Shown here piece by piece: positions 1 to 13,506 of a stretch of DNA of 64,000 nt (its first letter is position 1; every line of letters begins with the position of its first letter). The position numbers and the translations under genes were made by a program. The DNA lies in NCBI GenBank assembly GCA_965178125.1, contig OZ237751.1, positions 124,001 to 188,000 on the forward strand, written 5' to 3'. The DNA is from Bilabrum cf. latius. Its lineage: Eukaryota > Bigyra: Bicosoecida > Bigyra > Bicosoecida. The notes beneath the pieces were generated by a model. The model was not told where the DNA came from and ran no database searches. It saw only the letters and a list, made by a program, of their open reading frames with translations.

Positions 1-3000
1 ACGGCTCTATGCCCGCTCCCCGGCTGCTGTCTGTGTCCTCAGACGGGGGCAGCGTGGAGGAGCTGAGGGAGTTCGACCGGGTGTCGCTGGAGGGCTGGGG
101 GCTGGGGGAGGACCCGGGGGACATCGACGTGAGGCTAGGGGGGGCGCAGTGCACCTCCCCGCAGGTGTGCCACCGCACCTGCGAGCCGTGTTCCGGCCCG
201 GGAGACTGCGACTCGAACAGGGCTTGCGTCACCTTCGCCGGCTCGGACCAGCAGCCCTCGAGGAGCGTGTGCCTGCCGCTGTGCCAGGTGCAGCCCATCG
301 CAACGTCGGAGCTGTGTGCCTGCGGGCAGCAGTGCCGAACGTTCGCCACGAGCGCCCAGGGTTCCTTCGTGTCTCTTTGCGTGAATGGCGACATGGACCA
401 GCAGGGCATCTGCCCCGCTGGTAGGTCCTACGCCCCCTCCTAGGGCGACAGCGCCATCGACTGCTGGGCCCCGGGGGGGCAGTGTGGGCTCGAGGGGGTT
501 CTCCCAGCCATCGTGTCCAGCTAGGGACTGCCCTCCTCGGGGGTGATCAGGGCCGCTGACCCGCCCACTGCGGCGGGGGAGGAGCTGGGGGGCTCCCAGA
601 GCACCATGGGGATGGTGGATGGGCTCGAGTCCACTGCTGTCAGGTATGACCTTGACATGCAGGGGAGGGGCTTCACCTGCCAGGAGGACGAGGACTGCTT
701 GCCGGGGGCGGACGTGTGCAATGCAGTGCGGTGCATCCAGGGGTGCTGCGTGTCGTCTTCCAGCGGCCGGTGCGACACGGAGGAGCCAGCCGATCGAGCT
801 GTCCGTCTGCACGGGGCCCTCGTGCCTGTCCCCCTGCCGCGACGGGCTGCTGCCCTGCTGCCCATGCCCGGCCCGCTGCCGCTTGGCTCGGCCGGCACGG
901 GCGACACGAGGCTGGCTCCTGCCTCTGACGTGGACGACTCGCCCATGTCGCTGTTCCCTGGCACTGGAAGTGGTGGCTCGGCAGGCCAGGACCAAGCTGC
1001 GGTGGCAGGGGCCGGCCAGGGCGCCAGGCGCGCGCTGCGGGGTCTCTCGAACTCCTCGGACGACGACGATGCCAGCGGGGGTGCCGGGGACCATGGAAAT
1101 GGCACCACCGGTGTGCCGGCCGGGTTCGACCCTCCCTTTTTCGCCCGTCGGGTAGACGCCCTGTGGGTGGGATCCAACGGGTTCATGGGCAGGAACGGCA
1201 CGCATCCGTGCGGCGGACACTTTGGAGGTTTCGACTGCGGTCCGTTGAACCGGTACAGGGACTCGATTGCCCCTCTGCTGACCGACCTAAACCCCTCTGC
1301 CAGCGAGAGCGCCGCTCTGTGGGCCCGTGGCCTGCCTGACAACCGGAACCAGACCGATGTGGATGCAATTTCGCCCGAGAAGGTGGCGGCTTCGGGGGCG
1401 GCATGCGTGCGCTGGAAGGGGGTCCCGCTCTACGGGGGCCCTTTGGAAGACACGTGGAGCTTCACCGCGTGCCTGTTCGGGGACGGGGGTCTCCGCTGGA
1501 GGTATGAGGAGCTGCCTGTGGGGCGGGTGCCGGCGGTGACCCAGTTCCTGTCGGGGGTCAGGGACGAGATCGAGCAGGCGGACGACGCGCAGGCCGCGGC
1601 CACAGCGCTGCTCAGGCACTTCAGGCCCTCGGGCGGGTCGGCTGGCTCGCTGGGAGGCGCCGAGGACGGCTCCGACTTCGCGGTGCTGGGTACATCGGAC
1701 GTGCTGCTGGGCGCCGATGCCATTCAGGAGGCCTCCACCGTGGGGCTATGCCAGGCGGGGGCCAGCGCCTGCTTGTCGTCTAGGTGCGGCGAGGCAGGGC
1801 AAGAGATTCGCATGCAGTGGGCGGGCATCGGGTGCGGGGCTGGGCTGGGGACGGGGGCGGCCGGCGGGGCTGGGGTCAACGGCTCTGACGAGGCCGGGGT
1901 GCTGTGTCAGGTGGGTGCTGCCGTGTCACCAGCGAGGTGGGTGAAGCGACCCTCATGGGAGCGGGTCACCACCGTGATATCCGGCGAGACCGGCCCGGTG
2001 GAAGCAGGTGGAGACAGGCGCATTCCCGGCGAGGTGGTCTGCCAGGCCCCCCCGCTGGAGGAGGCCCTCGGGGCCCTCCCTGGATCCAGCGTGCCCGGGT
2101 GGGCCACCGGGGGCAGGGAAAGGTTGACCGTGCCCGTGTCGCTGGTGCTGCCAGTCCCCGTCACTCGATGGCAGGCTCAGGAGGCGCTGGACGACTTAGG
2201 CCAGCTGGATCGACACGGGTGGGCGGTGCCAGATGGCCCTGGGCTCGGCATCGGGGTGAGCAACGCGGCCCTGTAGCCCATGCCGAACTCATCTACCCTC
2301 TGGCAGCGACACGGGTCCTCTGGTGGGGGCTCCAACGGCACCTCTCGAGGGCCCCGTTGGTGGCACCGCGTCCTGCAGGGGGAGGAGAACGGGACAGCGG
2401 CGAGTCCCAGCGTGGTGGAGGTGTCGGTGCTCGGGGCACTCGCCGCTGACAACACCACCATACCAGCCAGTGCGGGGAACGGCACCGGGAATGGGTCGAG
2501 CACAAACGCGAGAAGGGCGCTGCGGCTGGAGCCAAACCCCGTGGCAGTGCCGCGGCAGCTGCAGGCGCAGGGGTCGCCGCTGGCCTCCCCTGCGTCTGTG
2601 CCCTACGACGTCTTGGAGACGCACCAGCTCTTCTTCTCCTACTCGCTGCATGCAGGAGACCAGACGTGCGGCTGCGACCTGGACGAATCGTCCGAGTGCG
2701 ACAACTGCGGTGAGCATTCCCGGCTTTGTGCGGTTCCTTCCCCGTTGCTGGCATCTCGTGTGCCGTGTTCCGTCTCCTTTTCATCAAGCGCTACGTCAAA
2801 TTCTTTCGTCTCAGCTGCCAACTCGCCGCCCTGTCGCGACCGTTCCTAATTTAGTATCGCAGGTGTATGTGGCGGCGGGGGCAGGTTCCGTGACTGCAAC
2901 GGCGACTGCTTCGGCACAGCCGTGGTGGACGAGTGCCAGGTGTGCTCTGGGGGCAGGACTGGCGTCCGCGCAGGAGCCGCCCTCGACTGCAATGGGATCT

Positions 3001-4807
3001 GCTGGGGACCCAACGACAACTGTCCGAGTCCTTCTCCTTCTCCGTGTGAGCTGCTTGTCGTGCGTGTTTCTATTAGCTTCCCTCGTGGTCTCAATGCTCG
3101 GCGGATCGATCCGATCGATCGATCTTTGCGAGTTGTTGCTGCCATCACGCGTGTCCACGGCTCCCTAGTTACATTTTGCCTGCAGATCCCTCCATGTCCC
3201 CGCAACCCAATCCTACTCCCACCGGTGGCGGCGCAGCACCCGAGCCGTCCCCTGGAGACGGGACCGACGACGCGTTCTTCCCATGGGTGGATGACGACGG
3301 GGACCAGGATGGAGGAAACGATCGCGAGCAAGTTCTCCTGACCGTGGTGGTGCTGGTGCTCTTTGGGACCTCGCTCATCATGTGTGGGGCCTACATCGCG
3401 GTGCAGTACTTCGAATACAGGGCGGCGCAGGCCCTGCAGGAGCGCATCAACGCGGGAGGCTTCGACGTGGGCGAGTACGTTCCGCCCGAGGGCATGCTGG
3501 ACGAGGTGCTAGCGGTGCTGCCTTTCTACAAGTTCAAGACTGAGGACGCCGACGAGGCGGATAGGAGGGACAGCCGTAGGGCGGATGATGTGCATAGCGA
3601 CAGCGGCAGCGGCAGCGGCTAGGCAGGCGCTGCACCCGCAGGAGAATCCAAAGAGTCCCCAGCAGAAGCTGCGCACGCCGGTCAAGGGTCAACCACTAGC
3701 GCTACTGCGGCTGCTGCAGGCGATCGCACTGGCACTGCTGCAGGGACAGCGGCGGCGCCCAGCACGTCTTCAGGGGGCGCAGAGGAGGACGTGAAGGTGC
3801 TTCCTCGCAACCGCGAGTGCCCCATCTCGCTGGAGGACTTCGAGGATGGAGACGAGACGGCGCTGCTGCCGTGCGGGCACTGCATCACGTACCACCTAGC
3901 GCTCAACTATTTCTAGCAGTCTGTGAGGTGTCCGCTGTGCCGGTCGGACACGCAGGCCCAGCTGGCAGAAGCGCATGGGATTGACCTCGATGCCGCCATG
4001 CGAAGACACAGGGAGCAGGCCATGGGGGAGGGCGGTGACGGTGGGGCCGGGGCTGGGGATGGGAATGCGGATGTAGGTGGAGGTGGAGGTGCGAATGGTA
4101 ACGCCGGGCAGGCAAGGGGTGCAGGTGGTGCACAGGCCGGCGGAAACACTGGATAGAGTGCGGGCAGGGCGCTACCGTCCTCGGGGATGAATCCGAGCGG
4201 CGCTAGCGAAGAGGACCCGCGGGGCACGACTGCTTCCAGCGGGCGTGAGACCAGCAGCAACGAGGGAACAGATCTGGAGATGGTGGCGGTGGGTCCTGCA
4301 CCAGGGTCCACTCACTCGGCGGCCTTCTTGCTGGGTCGGCGGGGCGGTGGTGGCAGCAGGCCAACGATCCAGACAAGCCAGGGACCCAGTGGAGCGGACC
4401 ACCACCGGCGCGCATCTGCCCCCGTTCGGTCGATCTCACCCCGCAGCGGGGCCTTCAGCATGTCCAACCCGTTGCAGGAGGGGGGTCGATCGGTGGGGGT
4501 GGCGGCGCACAGCCAAGGGGCCGAGTCGCTTGACAACCCCATAGTCTCTTTGAGCGCAGCATCAGTGAACGGCATGGACGCTGCGCACGACAGCCAGCAC
4601 AGCAGGAGCAGCGGGGGGCGGCAGCGGCTCCCTCCTAGCCGGACTGGGCCGCGTGTGGTCCATGGACCAACCAGCAGTGCGCCACCTCGAGTGCCACCTG
4701 GTGCCGCATTGGGTGGGGCTGGCGCTGCGAGGCCACAGTCGGGCGGGAGTGCAGCGAGCCGGTCACGTGCTAGCCCTGTAAGGACTGGTCAAGTCGCTCC
4801 GGTGTGA
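1..4807 (+). CDS. Large type I membrane protein: TEM7/plexin-like domain, Cys-rich repeats, TM helix, RING-like tail (5' partial)
   Basis: The frame is open from base 3 at the left edge, so the start lies outside the window. Exons are 1-2709, 2863-3045 and 3186-4807, with introns of 153 and 140 bp (GTGAGC at both donors, CGCAG and CTGCAG acceptors) whose phases agree. Six in-frame TAGs (441, 522, 2274, 3620, 3914, 4154) are read as Gln; the stop is TGA. Seen: a Cys-rich N-terminal part, then about 1130-1530 a block like the extracellular domain of TEM7/PLXDC proteins (IAPLLTDLNPSASES ... RWRYEELP), across intron 1 a DNCGVCGG-type Cys repeat, a TM helix near 3340-3400, and a cytoplasmic tail with a RING-H2-like segment (3805-3945). 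Two or more zinc-ligand positions of the RING are replaced, so ligase activity is doubtful. The last part is Ser/Gly/Pro-rich. Likely a cell-surface protein; ligand unknown. Confidence 0.75.
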
Positions 4808-5559
4808 TTGTGCGTGCATGCTGCACGATCCACATCCCTGACAGCGCCATAACTATCTAATTGGAACCCCAAAAAATGTCTTAAAATTAATATGTCTGGA
4901 TCCTGACGACTCCACCACGCCCCTCTCAAGCAGCAGTGCTGAGCCAGAGCACGAGCAGCGATGTGGGAAACCGGGGGCGTCGCATCTCCAGTAGCAAATC
5001 ACTAGCAAACAGCTTTGGCTGGTACGGCCAGCCACCCCTAAATCCACGTCTACTCAATCTTCGACGTGGAGCCATAGGAGCACCGTTGGGCATGCCAGAT
5101 GCAAACTCGCGAACACAGATCGGGAAAGATACCATGGAATGAAGGAGCATGGCAAGGCATCAACAGAGCAAGCAGCAGCCCCCCAGCTGCTGCTCGCTTT
5201 GGACGAAGCCCCACCTTGTCCTGCACCACCACTACCGACCCATCTCACATGTCCGCGCATCTGCCTTCGCTCGCCCAATGGCACAGCTCCCGCGGCAAGG
5301 GTGCAGCAGTCGGCGCCGAGCACCGCATGCGCCGTGTGCGGGATGATTGAGGCCCAGTCGCGGGCCAAGTCACTTCTCCCGCTCGCAGCCGATCCATGCA
5401 GTGCCAAACCACGCCGCCGCCGCCCGTTCGAGATCGCGCCTCCACACCGGTGCGGTCTCTCCACCTCAAAAGAACACCCATCCACCGCTGGTCTCACCAA
5501 CGACCAGCCGCAGGCCAACACCCTCCCCCCCGGGCGGCCTGTCGTCCACCTCGTCCAAC
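4808..5559. other. Intergenic region between convergent genes
   Basis: This gap separates the 3' ends of two convergent genes. It carries overlapping Ser/Pro/Gln-rich open frames on the plus strand (4936-5142, 5139-5609), but no recognisable domain. A donor-like GTAAGG at 4778 hints that the upstream gene might be spliced into this region as an alternative 3' end; the phases I tried did not connect. No RNA gene or mobile element seen. Confidence 0.4.
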
Positions 5560-8500
5560 TCACTCCCACTGACCACCCTCCACCTGGCGGGGCGACCCGG
5601 CGAGCGTGATCTCCTACACGTCGCTATCGGGTCCCTCGCTGCTCGGCAGGTATCGCGCCCCTGGAGCAGCGCCCGGGCGCAGGCTGCCGCCATGCTCGGC
5701 AGCGCCCGAGGCACCGGCAGCAGGAAGCGCTGACCCGCTCGCGGGTGCCGTCCGAGCGATGCCGCGAGACCGCACCACGGTCACAGCAGCCACTGCCACA
5801 GCCGCCAGCGCGATGAGCCCAGAGCCGCCCATGGCCGCCAGCGCGATGGCCGGCAGCTCGCCCTCCTCGGCACCGCCGGCCTGGTCTGCGTCTGTGGCGG
5901 CGGTCCCCGAGCCGTTTCCGCTGGCGGTTGGCGTGCCACCGCTGGCAGCACCGTCGTCTCCCAGAGGCTCCCCGAAGACCAGCTCGTCCTCATTGACTAG
6001 GTCCAGGGTGCTGCCCGCCGGCATACCTGCGGCGCTGGCCAGAACCTGTCCCGCGGAGGAGAGAGCAGAGGCCACGGCGGTTCCCTGGGAGGCAGGGAAC
6101 ACGGCCAGTCCGAGCTCGCCGTCCGTGGGGTTGGCGTTCACGTACACGGTCACCTCTGCGGCCAGCTCCGGGTCGGACTCGGCCAGCTGCTTCCTGACTG
6201 CATCTTGCGTGGAGGCGCGCACACCCTCTAGCTGCGCGCGCTGGGCGTTGCCATACGCGAGCATGCCGGCACGGGCAGCGCTGGCGGCTGCGGAGCCAAG
6301 CGCTGACGGGTCCACGGCCGCGAGGTCCACCTGAGCAGCGAGCTGGATGCGGCTGCTGGTGTCCACGCCGCTGGCCCGCACACTGTCCCGTATGGAGGAA
6401 CCCGTGGCCACCCCGGCTCGCAGCCTGCGCGCGCCCTCCTCGTGCTCGCTCTCTTCGTCCTCGCCGGGGAGGTCCAGCTGGCTGGGGCACGTGTCGCCGT
6501 CGATGCGGCCCCGCCTGGACTGGAAACTGGGCCCGAACCTAGTCCATCCGCCTTCCCCGTCGCTGCGAAACGTGCTAAAGGTGTAGTCCCTGTTGGCCAG
6601 CAGCTCCGAGGCGGGCACGATCACCACGGTCTCGTGGCAGTTGGGAATCTCCACGGCCACCGAGTAGTCAGTGTCCCCTCGCTGGGTCTCCCTCAGCACG
6701 AAGGTCCTGCTCTCCGGGGCAGTGGTCACGTCCTCGCAGTAGGTCAAATGCAGCGCGACACTGCCGTCGCACAGCCGCTCGTCACCAGTGATGGTCTCCA
6801 TGCGCGCGTTAGAGCCCGTGGGCCGGAAGTTGGGCAATGGGTATCCACCCGCCTGCTGCGCGGGCTCGAAGTCTTCCACGGTCTCCTTGGAGATGTCTAC
6901 CAGCGAGCCGCGTGTCCACCCGTGCACGGGGTCGAACGAGTGGATGGCGAACTGCAGATCCGCGTTCTTGAACTGTCCCAGGTTGAGCCACTTCTCCTCT
7001 CCAGTCCGCAGGGTCACCGCCCTTGCGAACTGCACGTCTCCTCTCCTCACTTCCTGGAGCAAGAACCGCTTGGGCTCGGCCCCGTGCCACTCGTTGTAGG
7101 CCACGCGCACAATCACATCGCCGCGCACCACCGCCGCCCCGCCCTCGTTCTGCAGCCCTGACTGCGCCCCCGCGCGCTTCCTGGCCCACACCTGCATGAT
7201 GCGGCCCCTGGAGCCCGTGTGCGAGTCATACCTGCCCCCGCGACCTGCCACCACGGTGGCATCATCTTCAGCGTCAGCGAACAGATCCACGCAGGTCTTC
7301 CCGATCTGGATCTTGTTGCCGTTGCGCCACCCGCCACGACCGTCCGCGTACTGAAGCGTGAACTCCAGATCCGACCTGTGCGGGTTGCCCAGGTCCACCT
7401 TGAGCTCCTGTCCGTTCGTGAGGGTCACCTGCTGGGCCAGGCGAACGTCGCCGCGGCGGGTCTCCCTAATCACGAAGGTTCGCTCCTCGTCTTCGCAGCC
7501 GTGGCGGTCGTTGTATCGCACGATGGCATGCACGTGGCAGTCAGAGGCGCGCTGCTCGCCGTACACGCCCACGATGCGGCCGCGACTGCCGGTGTGGTGC
7601 GTGGTTCGCTTGGGCATCTCCCCTGCAGCCGCCATGGCCACAGGGAACGTCTCGATCCTCTCCTTGGAAATGTCCACGGTCTGGCCGGCAACCCACTCGC
7701 CCCTAGAGTCTCTCCTCTCGTAGAATAGCGTAAAGCGAAGGTCCGAACGGTGCGGCTGGCCCATGTTGACCTGCACCTCCTCGCCGTTGGCCAGCACCAC
7801 CTGCTTGGCCAGGCGTACATCGCCGCGGCGGGTCTCTCGAATCACGAAGCGATCCACGTCGGGCCCGTTCAGGTCAAAATACTGCACCTGCAGCAATATG
7901 TCCCCATTGGCCGCGCGCCGCTCGCCGTACACAGGTACCAGCCGCCCGCGGGCACCGGTGGGTCTGTCATTGCGCTTGCGCCACACCTCGGTGGCGTTGG
8001 AGAAAGTCTCGAGGCACGTCTTGCCGATCTGGACCTTGTTGCTGTTTCGCCACCCGCCGCGACCGTCAGAGTACTGCAACGTGAACTCCAGGTCCGACCT
8101 GTGCGGATTGCCCAGGTCCAGCACCTGCTCTGTATCCCGCGCGATAGTCACCGTGCGACCGAAGCGCACATCTCCACGGCGGGTCTCGCGAATGGCGAAG
8201 GTCTGCTCCTCGGCGCACTCGGCCCCAGCTCCGTGGCTGGAGCACACGTACCTGACAGCGACCTGGACGCGACAGTTTTCATCCCGCAGGCCGTTCGCAA
8301 AGAGGTTGTCCATGCGGCCCCTGCTGCCCGTGCCTCGCACCGACCGCAAGGGCTCGCCCACGGCCGTGGCGGGCTGCAGGTCGTCCACGAAATGAGTGCC
8401 GATGGGCACCGAGCCCGACCGAGCCCAGCGCGGGTCACTGTCCTCGGGTCTGTCCTCGGGCATGTTCTGTCCCCTGCCCAGCTTCAGGTAGGACAGCTCG

Positions 8501-11500
8501 AAGGAGAGCGCTGCTGTGCGGAAGGTCCTCCCCAGCACCAGCGCAGCCTCCTCATGGTTGACCTGGCGGAACACGTACGTGTATTTGGTGTCACCGCGAG
8601 CCGTCTCGCGGATGCGGAACCACATGAGTGCGTCGTCCTCGGCTCGCCGATCCGAGTAGCGCACGGACACATGCACCTCCCCGCGGGGCCCGCGCCTGTC
8701 ACCCGAGTACACGTTGGAGATACGGCCTCGAGAGCCCGTGCCCCCGTCCTCCCTGCGCCTGGGGAAGCCCTCCTGCATCTTGGGCGAGCACACCCTGTCG
8801 GCACGCTCGTGGCAGTCCTCCACCTGATACTCGTCATACTCGCACACCGTGCAGTCCTCGCAGGTCCTGTCAAGGAACGCAGGCCCCAAAGTGCCATCTA
8901 TTGCCCCGCCGGTGCCCACGGAACTGGCCTCGTCGTCGTCGGGGTGGGAGCCTTGGCAGCTGCGGGTCTCGTACTGCGTGCCCGTGCACTTGGTGCACTG
9001 CAGACAGTGGGTCGCGGCCCCGACCATCAGAGCCTCGAAAGTCTCTGCCTGGCACACGGGGTTGCGGTAGGTCGTTGGCACCTGCCCCTCCGCAGGCCTG
9101 CACTCCTGGCAATGGCACCGAGGCGCGGGCAGGTTCAGCAGCGAGACGTCCGTGTAGCACGACGAAGGCAGGCTGGCGAGGTCTGCACCTGGGCGGATGC
9201 ACTGTGACGAGGATGAGATGGACTACACCCTGACTTTGGTGGCAGTGTGCCGGCCCACGCCTGTGAGAGCCACGTCCACCGTCTCTTTGCTGCTGACGCC
9301 CACCACGCCCACCACCGGGCACTCGTCGATGTCGCCGCAGTCGCCTCCTCCCGTCACTCGGAAGAAGGCACTGGGATTCAGCTGCCTCTTTCCGAAGTCG
9401 ATCTGGAGCACGGGCTCGCACTGGTCATTGCGCCGGGCCTCAATGGAACCGTCACCGATGGCGTTGGACAGCAGGCTAGAGGTGAACTGTCCGGACGCGG
9501 AGTTGGCCCTGTTTGGCCTGCGGGTGTATTCCCACTCCTGGGCCCCGCCCTCGCCCTGGTAGTCGGCGTCGAAGCACGAGGCAGGACCAGAGCGGCTGCA
9601 CGGTCCAAACCGCAGCTGGCCGCCCTCCGAGCACGAGTCCAACGGGCACAGCACCAGCACCTCCACCTGCTCCTCGGCCGTAGTCAGGCCCCGGTCGTCC
9701 TCGGCCTGCACAGTCAGCGTCGCGGCAAAGTCGCCATCATCATTCCTAAAATCTGTGCGAATCACCCTCAGCTGGTCCTCGGAGCTGGGGTCAAAGCCCA
9801 GGGCCTCCACGCATCTTGAGCTCGTGCAGCCCGTTATAGTAAAGGTGTGCGTGTCCTCTTCGTTCGGGTCAGCGATGGTCAGGCGAGGCCCCACGGCAGA
9901 GCCCATGGGCGCGTCCTTCCTCACCATGATGGGGTCCAGCGTGCTGAGGGAGGGCGAGAAGACCGGCGGCTTGTTGTCGGGGACCAGCTCAATCGTGAGA
10001 GTGGTGTCGTCAGTGAACGCAGCACCGTCTGAGTTGACTACGTCGTCCGTCACGCGCACGGTGAACTGGAACACCGTGCGACCAGCAGCCTCCTCCGTGT
10101 CGAAGCTCAGGCCGGGGCCACTGTATGTGATGTCACCGCTGCTCGGGTCGACCGTGATTGCGATGCTGGGAGACGGCTGGGTCGCGATCGAGTACACGAT
10201 CGAGCTCTTGGACGCGTCCGTGTCCGGATCGCTAGCTGCCAACGAACCCAGGCTATTGACAACGAACTGCCCCACCTGATCGGGCTCGGCCTCCACCATC
10301 TCCAGCCGCAGGTCACGGCTCTCGGCCAAGAAGCTCGGTGGCTCGTTGCAGTCACCCACGCGCACCACCACGGTGATCACGTCGACGGCCTCTTCGCCCT
10401 GCACGGGTGCCGGGTCCGTGATGGTCACCGTGCACTCGATCTCCGCCTCGGCCTCGAAGTCCAGAGCAGCCCCAGTGTACCATACGTCGATCTCGCCGGC
10501 ACCGCCACCTTCACGCAGCTCAAGCAGGTCACCATTGGATGCAGGGCACTGCAGCACGGCGTTGGCCACCACAATGCCGGAGTCGGGCACGTTCGCATCC
10601 TCCACGCTCACCGCGCCGGCCCTCCTGGCTTCGCTCTCGCACTCCTGGACCGAGAGGGTGAGCGTGCCCGGGCTGTTTGCCTCGTCGATGTCGGTGGCCA
10701 GCGAGGGAACTGAGTCGCACTCGAGCTGGTCGCGCTGGCCCACGGGGAGCTCTGGCTGGAAGCTGGTCTTGCACTCGCACGTCCATCTGCCATTTGCAGC
10801 CCATGCGTTCTCGGTGCACACGTCGCAAGGGACCGTGGCCCCGGACTGCCGATGGCGGATCCACTGTTGCCCCGGCAGGAAGCCAGAGCAGCTCTTGCAT
10901 GTGGTCTGCTCAGTCTCGTCCTAAAAAGAGGAACTGGAGCACGACGGGCACCAGGTGCTCCCAGCCCAGGAGTACCGGCCGGCAGGGCAGCTGTCGCACC
11001 GGTTGTCTCTCGTGTTGGTGGCGAATCCACCCGTGCACACCACATCAAAGTACAGCTCGTACTGGATTGGCTGCTCTGCCACAACGCTGCCATCACCATC
11101 TACTGATACTGCCTTCAGCACCACCCGGTGGCTGAATCCAAGCGGAGGATTGCCGGTCAGCCTCACGGTCGATGCCTGGGACAGGTCGATCATGGACGCC
11201 TCAATGCCCTCGCTGGTGGAGACCAGTTGCAGCTGCACCTGCAGCCCGCTGGCCTCTGTGATCCTCGCAACGGCATCGATTGTTAGAAGGGTATCCACTG
11301 TCCTCGTGGTCGGCGACACAATGGAACGCCTCCCCCGCACAAAATGCCTGCCTCCAGCTGTCACTGGCTGCGCCCTGCGGAAGACCCATTTTGGCGTGGT
11401 GTCCTCCAGGATCTCGATCTCGAATACGGACACTGCGAAGGTCCTGTCGGGGTTGGAGCCGTCGTATGCCACCAGCCCGAGCGTGAATCGACGGTCAGCA

Positions 11501-13506
11501 GCAGCTAAGTTGTCGAACTACACGCTAGTCTTGGCACGCAGCACAGGGGAGTTTGCACTGCCTACGATCTCCAGCAAGTCTGAACCGGGGTATGACGGGT
11601 CTAGGAACAGAGTTGCTGCCCTACCACCCGCGATCACGCCGATTTCGAGCCCATCGCCCAGCCCCTGCTCGAACACCTGGTAGAAAGATCCTGCTCGGGG
11701 CTAGGAGATGCTGGCAACCTAGCCCGGCTTGCAGAGGCGGTCCCCCAGCTCGAGTGCACCGTACTGCAGCGCGGCAGTGGACGGCGACCCGCCCACCGAC
11801 CCAGCCAGAGGGCCCATCCCCAGCGATCCCCGCATCGGCACACCGGCCCACGTTGACTCGGGCCCGTCGCACCCGAAGCACCGCACCACGGCTGGATCCT
11901 GGCTAGCTCCCTGAGCGGGCTCTACGATGGCGCAGAAGGAGCACCCTGATGCCGACACGGATGTGACCTGCTGATTGGGACCCGCCACCTGGATGAACTA
12001 CAAGTTGCTGCTTGACTCAGTCGCAGGACCACCAGTGGCACTCAGCTGCACGGCCTCAGGCCAGTCCACGTGGAATCCATCTGCCCCTCCTTGCAGGTTC
12101 GAAGCTTGCACGGAGCACTGCATGCTCAATTCTGCCGAGTCGGTCGCCACGCAGAACCCCTCCGCCGTCACTGCGATCGATGTTGGAGTGCCCGACAGCA
12201 TAGGGTAGTACCCCACGGTCGAATCATCGGAAGCCACGTCTTGCGCCTCGTCCTCCCCGTCTGGCACGAAGCGGCCAAAGCACTTGATGTACGAGCCAGT
12301 GGCGGCGCATGCACGTGTCTCGGCAACGCCCACCACCAGCACCTCCGCGCCCTCGCTGCCTGGCAGCGACACCACCGCGCCTGCTCCATCTGATTCAGGA
12401 GACACCTGCCCCCAACACACCAGCTGCGAGTCCGTCTGGCTGATGCCACACCCGCCCTGGTTGCCCAGAGACACGGATCCAGACCGCAACATAGCGGGTA
12501 GGCCAAGCAGAACCAGCCCATTTGTGTGCGAACCCATGTTGGCAGTAGCCACATCGGAGCCCAGCCCGGAGTCGGCCGTGCTGCCCCAGCACACCACATT
12601 TTTGCCGTCGATCGCACGGTTCAGCACCATGCAGAAGCCCTGGGACCCTGCATGTATGCTGGTTACCCATCCTTGCACGGACCATCGCTGTCCATTCGCG
12701 TCAGGCACTGTCAGAGACCTTGCCTAGAATTGGTCCACATCTGCGCTGCTAGTCCACGGCATGTACTCCTTCTTGCCCCTGCACTCAATCAAGCCCTATG
12801 TGGCCAGCACACACGTGGCAACCTGAGATGAGAGGTCAGACTTGAGCGACACCACGTCAGCGGCACTACGGCCCGATGGCAGGCGCAAGGGCCCGGCAGC
12901 AGCAGGCCTGTCAAGCCTGCCGTCCTCGCCGATCAGCTCCGAGGCGCCCTCACCGTACCCGCACTGCCCTGATGCGGCCCCGCACGCGCCCCAGCACCAA
13001 TACCGCCCGCTGGAAGACACGGCGCACGATGGACCCGAGAGACCCATGGACACGGACACGATGTCGCACTGGGTTGGCTCGGCGAAGCGCACGCGCACCT
13101 CGGTCTCGGTCGTGTGGGGGGTCCCGTCCCAGCCGGTGATGGATGCGCGCACGGTCAGCACGTCAGCGACCTGGAAGCCACGATCCTGGTACTACGAGTT
13201 GACGAAGATGCCGCCGCCCTCGCTGTCGATCGTGTAGTCATTGACGGTGGGGAGGTTGAGGGGGGCAGAGGGGTCGGCGTCGCCTCGACGCCAACCCACG
13301 ATCTCGTACACGATGGGAGACTGCAGGCTGATGCTCGCGCGGGCATCAATCGCATCGATGAGGCTGGAGCTGTCGTCCGCGGGATCCGCCACAAACTCGT
13401 ACGGCTCGCCCACAAACGAGATGCTTGCTGGTGCCCCCGTGCTGGCAAGGCACAGGGCCGAGGCCGCCACAATTGCGGCTGAGTTACAAAACGTAAGTCC
13501 TCGCAT
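5560..13506 (-). CDS. Giant secreted/type I surface protein: RCC1-like, Cys-rich, cadherin-like and RGD-containing tandem repeats, TM
   Basis: One uninterrupted frame of about 2650 codons in which all ten internal stops found are TAG (13192, 12796, 12724, 11998, 11719, 11701, 11518, 10921, 9223, 5614); it ends on TGA at 5560. The ATG at 13506 was chosen because it opens a signal peptide (MRGLTFCNSAAIVAASALC). Order from the N terminus: RCC1-like segments with VVCWGS-type motifs (about 13000-12000), a short ephrin-receptor-like Cys cluster (about 11030-10950), cadherin-like repeats with NEPPSF/NKPPVF linkers and DPDTD-type calcium motifs (about 10400-9650), a Cys-rich stretch (about 9150-8770), then six diverged repeats of about 110-125 aa (8750-6590), each with a GSRGR-like start and an RGD in RETRRGD, a coiled or Ala-rich stalk, and a TM helix near 5850-5780 with a short tail. 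Probably an adhesion or matrix protein; function inferred from architecture only. Confidence 0.75.
6590..8750 (-). repeat. Six diverged coding repeats, each with one RGD tripeptide
   Basis: Within the surface protein. Copies share a TGSRGR(I/M) opening, a strand ending in RETxRGD or QEVRRGD, a LGNPHRSDL-like motif and a QIGK or DISKE ending. RGD codons lie near 8600, 8172, 7829, 7451, 7036 and 6678. Nucleotide similarity between middle copies is high (for example 7250-7470 against 8010-8190), indicating recent duplication or homogenisation. Confidence 0.8.

Noticed and set aside
5139-5609. Plus-strand 156-codon ORF as a gene
   Set aside because: Low-complexity, overlaps the 3' end of the surface protein gene, and has no recognisable domain; kept only as a comment on the intergenic region.
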